16,481 nt of DNA from Fusobacterium sp. (GTDB lineage Bacteria > Fusobacteriota > Fusobacteriia > Fusobacteriales > Fusobacteriaceae), in NCBI GenBank assembly GCA_030527385.1, contig JAUNAY010000012.1:1-16481 (forward strand). Reading direction: 5' to 3'. Of this stretch, positions 15,321 to 16,481 are shown in pieces (positions within the stretch are counted from its first letter, which is position 1; each line of letters starts with the position of its first letter). The notes below the pieces were generated by a model that saw nothing but the letters and a program-made list of their open reading frames with translations, ran no database searches and was not told where the DNA came from. The position numbers were made by a program, and so were the translations under genes.

Positions 15321-16481
15321 TTATTCTTCTGTTGAAACAATCTCTGCTTCTTCTATATCATCATCATCTTCAGATTTTACTTTTGTGATTGAAACAACTT
15401 TCTCTCCACTATTTACTTTCATTACAATAACTCCTTGAGTAGCTCTTCCATAAATAGTTATTGAGCTCATTGGCATTCTTATCACAACACCTGATGATGT
15501 TATAGCCATTAATTCTTCACTATCTGGAGCTGGAAGAACAGAAACTACATCTCCTGTCTTAGCGTTACATCTCAAGTTTATAACTCCTTTTCCAGATCTT
15601 GATTGTAATGGATATTCATCTAATCTTGTTCTTTTTCCATAACCATTTTCAGTCATAGTTAAAATCATTCCATCTCTATCTTTTATTAACATAGCAGAAA
15701 CAACTGAATCTCCGTGTTTTAACGTAATTGCCTTAACTCCCATAGTATCTCTACCAGTAGCTCTTACATTGTCACTGCTAAATCTGATTGAGTGTCCTAA
15801 TTTTGTTGCTAATAATAACTCCTCTTTATCGATTTGCTCTATTAGTCCCACATATATTATATCATCTTCTGGCTTTAATTTAATAGCTTTTAATCCAGAA
15901 GTATTAATATTTTTAAACTCATTTAGATTTGTCTTTTTAACAAGTCCCTCTTTAGTAACAAATATAACTTCATTTTCTGAAGAGAAATCTCTTGTTTTTA
16001 TTACAGCTCTTATTTTTTCATCTTCTCTAATCTTGATTATATTGCTTATTAATTTTCCTCTTGATTGTTTAGAAGATTCTGGAATTTCATAAACTTTTAA
16101 GTTAAATACTCTTCCTTGATTTGTAAATATCATAAGAGTATCTAAATTTGTGGCTGATTCTATACTTACAACAAAATCATCTTCTATTGTATTTTGGCTA
16201 GAAACTCCCTTTCCACCTCTTTTTTGAGCTTTATATTTACTTACTTCCATTCTTTTTACATATCCTCTATTTGTAAGTGTTAATATAACACTCTCATCTT
16301 TAATTAGATCCTCTGGAAGTATTTCCAATCTCTCATTTTCAATAACAGTTTTTCTGTCATCTCCATATTTATCTTTAAGATAAATAAGCTCTTTCTTTAT
16401 AATATCATATATTTTTGAGTCGTGTGAAAGAATATCTTTTAATTCTAAAATATATTTTTCTATTTCAACATATTCAGCATC
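15321..16481 (-). CDS. gyrA: DNA gyrase subunit A, C-terminal part (5' end outside the window)
   Basis: C-terminal 386 residues of the ATP-dependent type II topoisomerase subunit that cuts and wraps DNA. The frame runs uninterrupted to the window's right edge, so the start and the catalytic Tyr domain are not included. Residues 1-50 of the fragment are the end of the coiled coil and tower region (ELIYLKDKYGDDRKTVIE). The rest is the six-bladed beta-pinwheel. The GyrA box QKRGGKG is at fragment residues 86-92, which separates GyrA from ParC. Later blades carry degenerate copies such as QSRSGKG (293-299) and GRATQG (345-350). A short acidic tail follows (EDDDDIEEAE). In-frame TTG and ATG codons inside the fragment are not starts. 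Confidence 0.95.
   Translation of the reverse strand, partial: DAEYVEIEKYILELKDILSHDSKIYDIIKKELIYLKDKYGDDRKTVIENERLEILPEDLIKDESVILTLTNRGYVKRMEVSKYKAQKRGGKGVSSQNTIEDDFVVSIESATNLDTLMIFTNQGRVFNLKVYEIPESSKQSRGKLISNIIKIREDEKIRAVIKTRDFSSENEVIFVTKEGLVKKTNLNEFKNINTSGLKAIKLKPEDDIIYVGLIEQIDKEELLLATKLGHSIRFSSDNVRATGRDTMGVKAITLKHGDSVVSAMLIKDRDGMILTMTENGYGKRTRLDEYPLQSRSGKGVINLRCNAKTGDVVSVLPAPDSEELMAITSSGVVIRMPMSSITIYGRATQGVIVMKVNSGEKVVSITKVKSEDDDDIEEAEIVSTEE

Overview
This is an AT-rich window of a strictly fermentative, low-GC anaerobe. The best fit is Fusobacterium or a close relative in the Fusobacteriota, at genus-level confidence only because there is no rRNA gene. That view rests on base composition, strong GGAGG-type ribosome binding sites, a clostridial/fusobacterial rnfCDGEAB order with a long polyferredoxin RnfB, and the mix of amino-acid fermentation genes. 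Eleven complete genes and the 3' part of gyrA lie on the minus strand. Only the gene fragment at the left edge is on the plus strand.

Layout in the direction of transcription (right to left). Block 1 is the C-terminal half of gyrA, a degenerate tandem universal-stress-like protein, a YfcE/MJ0936-type phosphodiesterase, pheS, pheT and sdaA (serine dehydratase). Gaps are 13-54 bp and the block closes with a hairpin at 9312-9339. Block 2 is pth followed by the complete Rnf operon rnfC-D-G-E-A-B. rnfC has its own likely extended -10 promoter, and a good rho-independent terminator follows rnfB. Block 3 is an AbgT-family transporter with a near-consensus promoter, then a FucO-type iron alcohol dehydrogenase with its own candidate promoter. 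FucO converges on the plus-strand fragment across a bidirectional hairpin.

Metabolic reading (inference): serine dehydratase makes pyruvate and ammonia, and pyruvate oxidation yields reduced ferredoxin. Rnf couples ferredoxin oxidation to NAD+ reduction and builds an ion gradient. FucO can reoxidise NADH by reducing lactaldehyde or similar aldehydes. AbgT-family carriers are ion-driven and could draw on the gradient. The rest is housekeeping: topoisomerase, Phe-tRNA synthetase and peptidyl-tRNA hydrolase.

No gene-free stretch exceeds 300 bases; the longest is about 205 bases between rnfB and the AbgT gene and holds a terminator and a promoter. I see no mobile element, CRISPR array, tRNA/rRNA gene or convincing riboswitch. 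I do not find a new multi-gene system. The more unusual points are the flavinylation-site variants in RnfG and RnfD, the C-terminal cysteine of SdaA, the degenerate Usp-like protein, and sdaA riding with pheST. Two gene starts (fucO, rnfB) were placed downstream of the longest open frame using ribosome binding sites.
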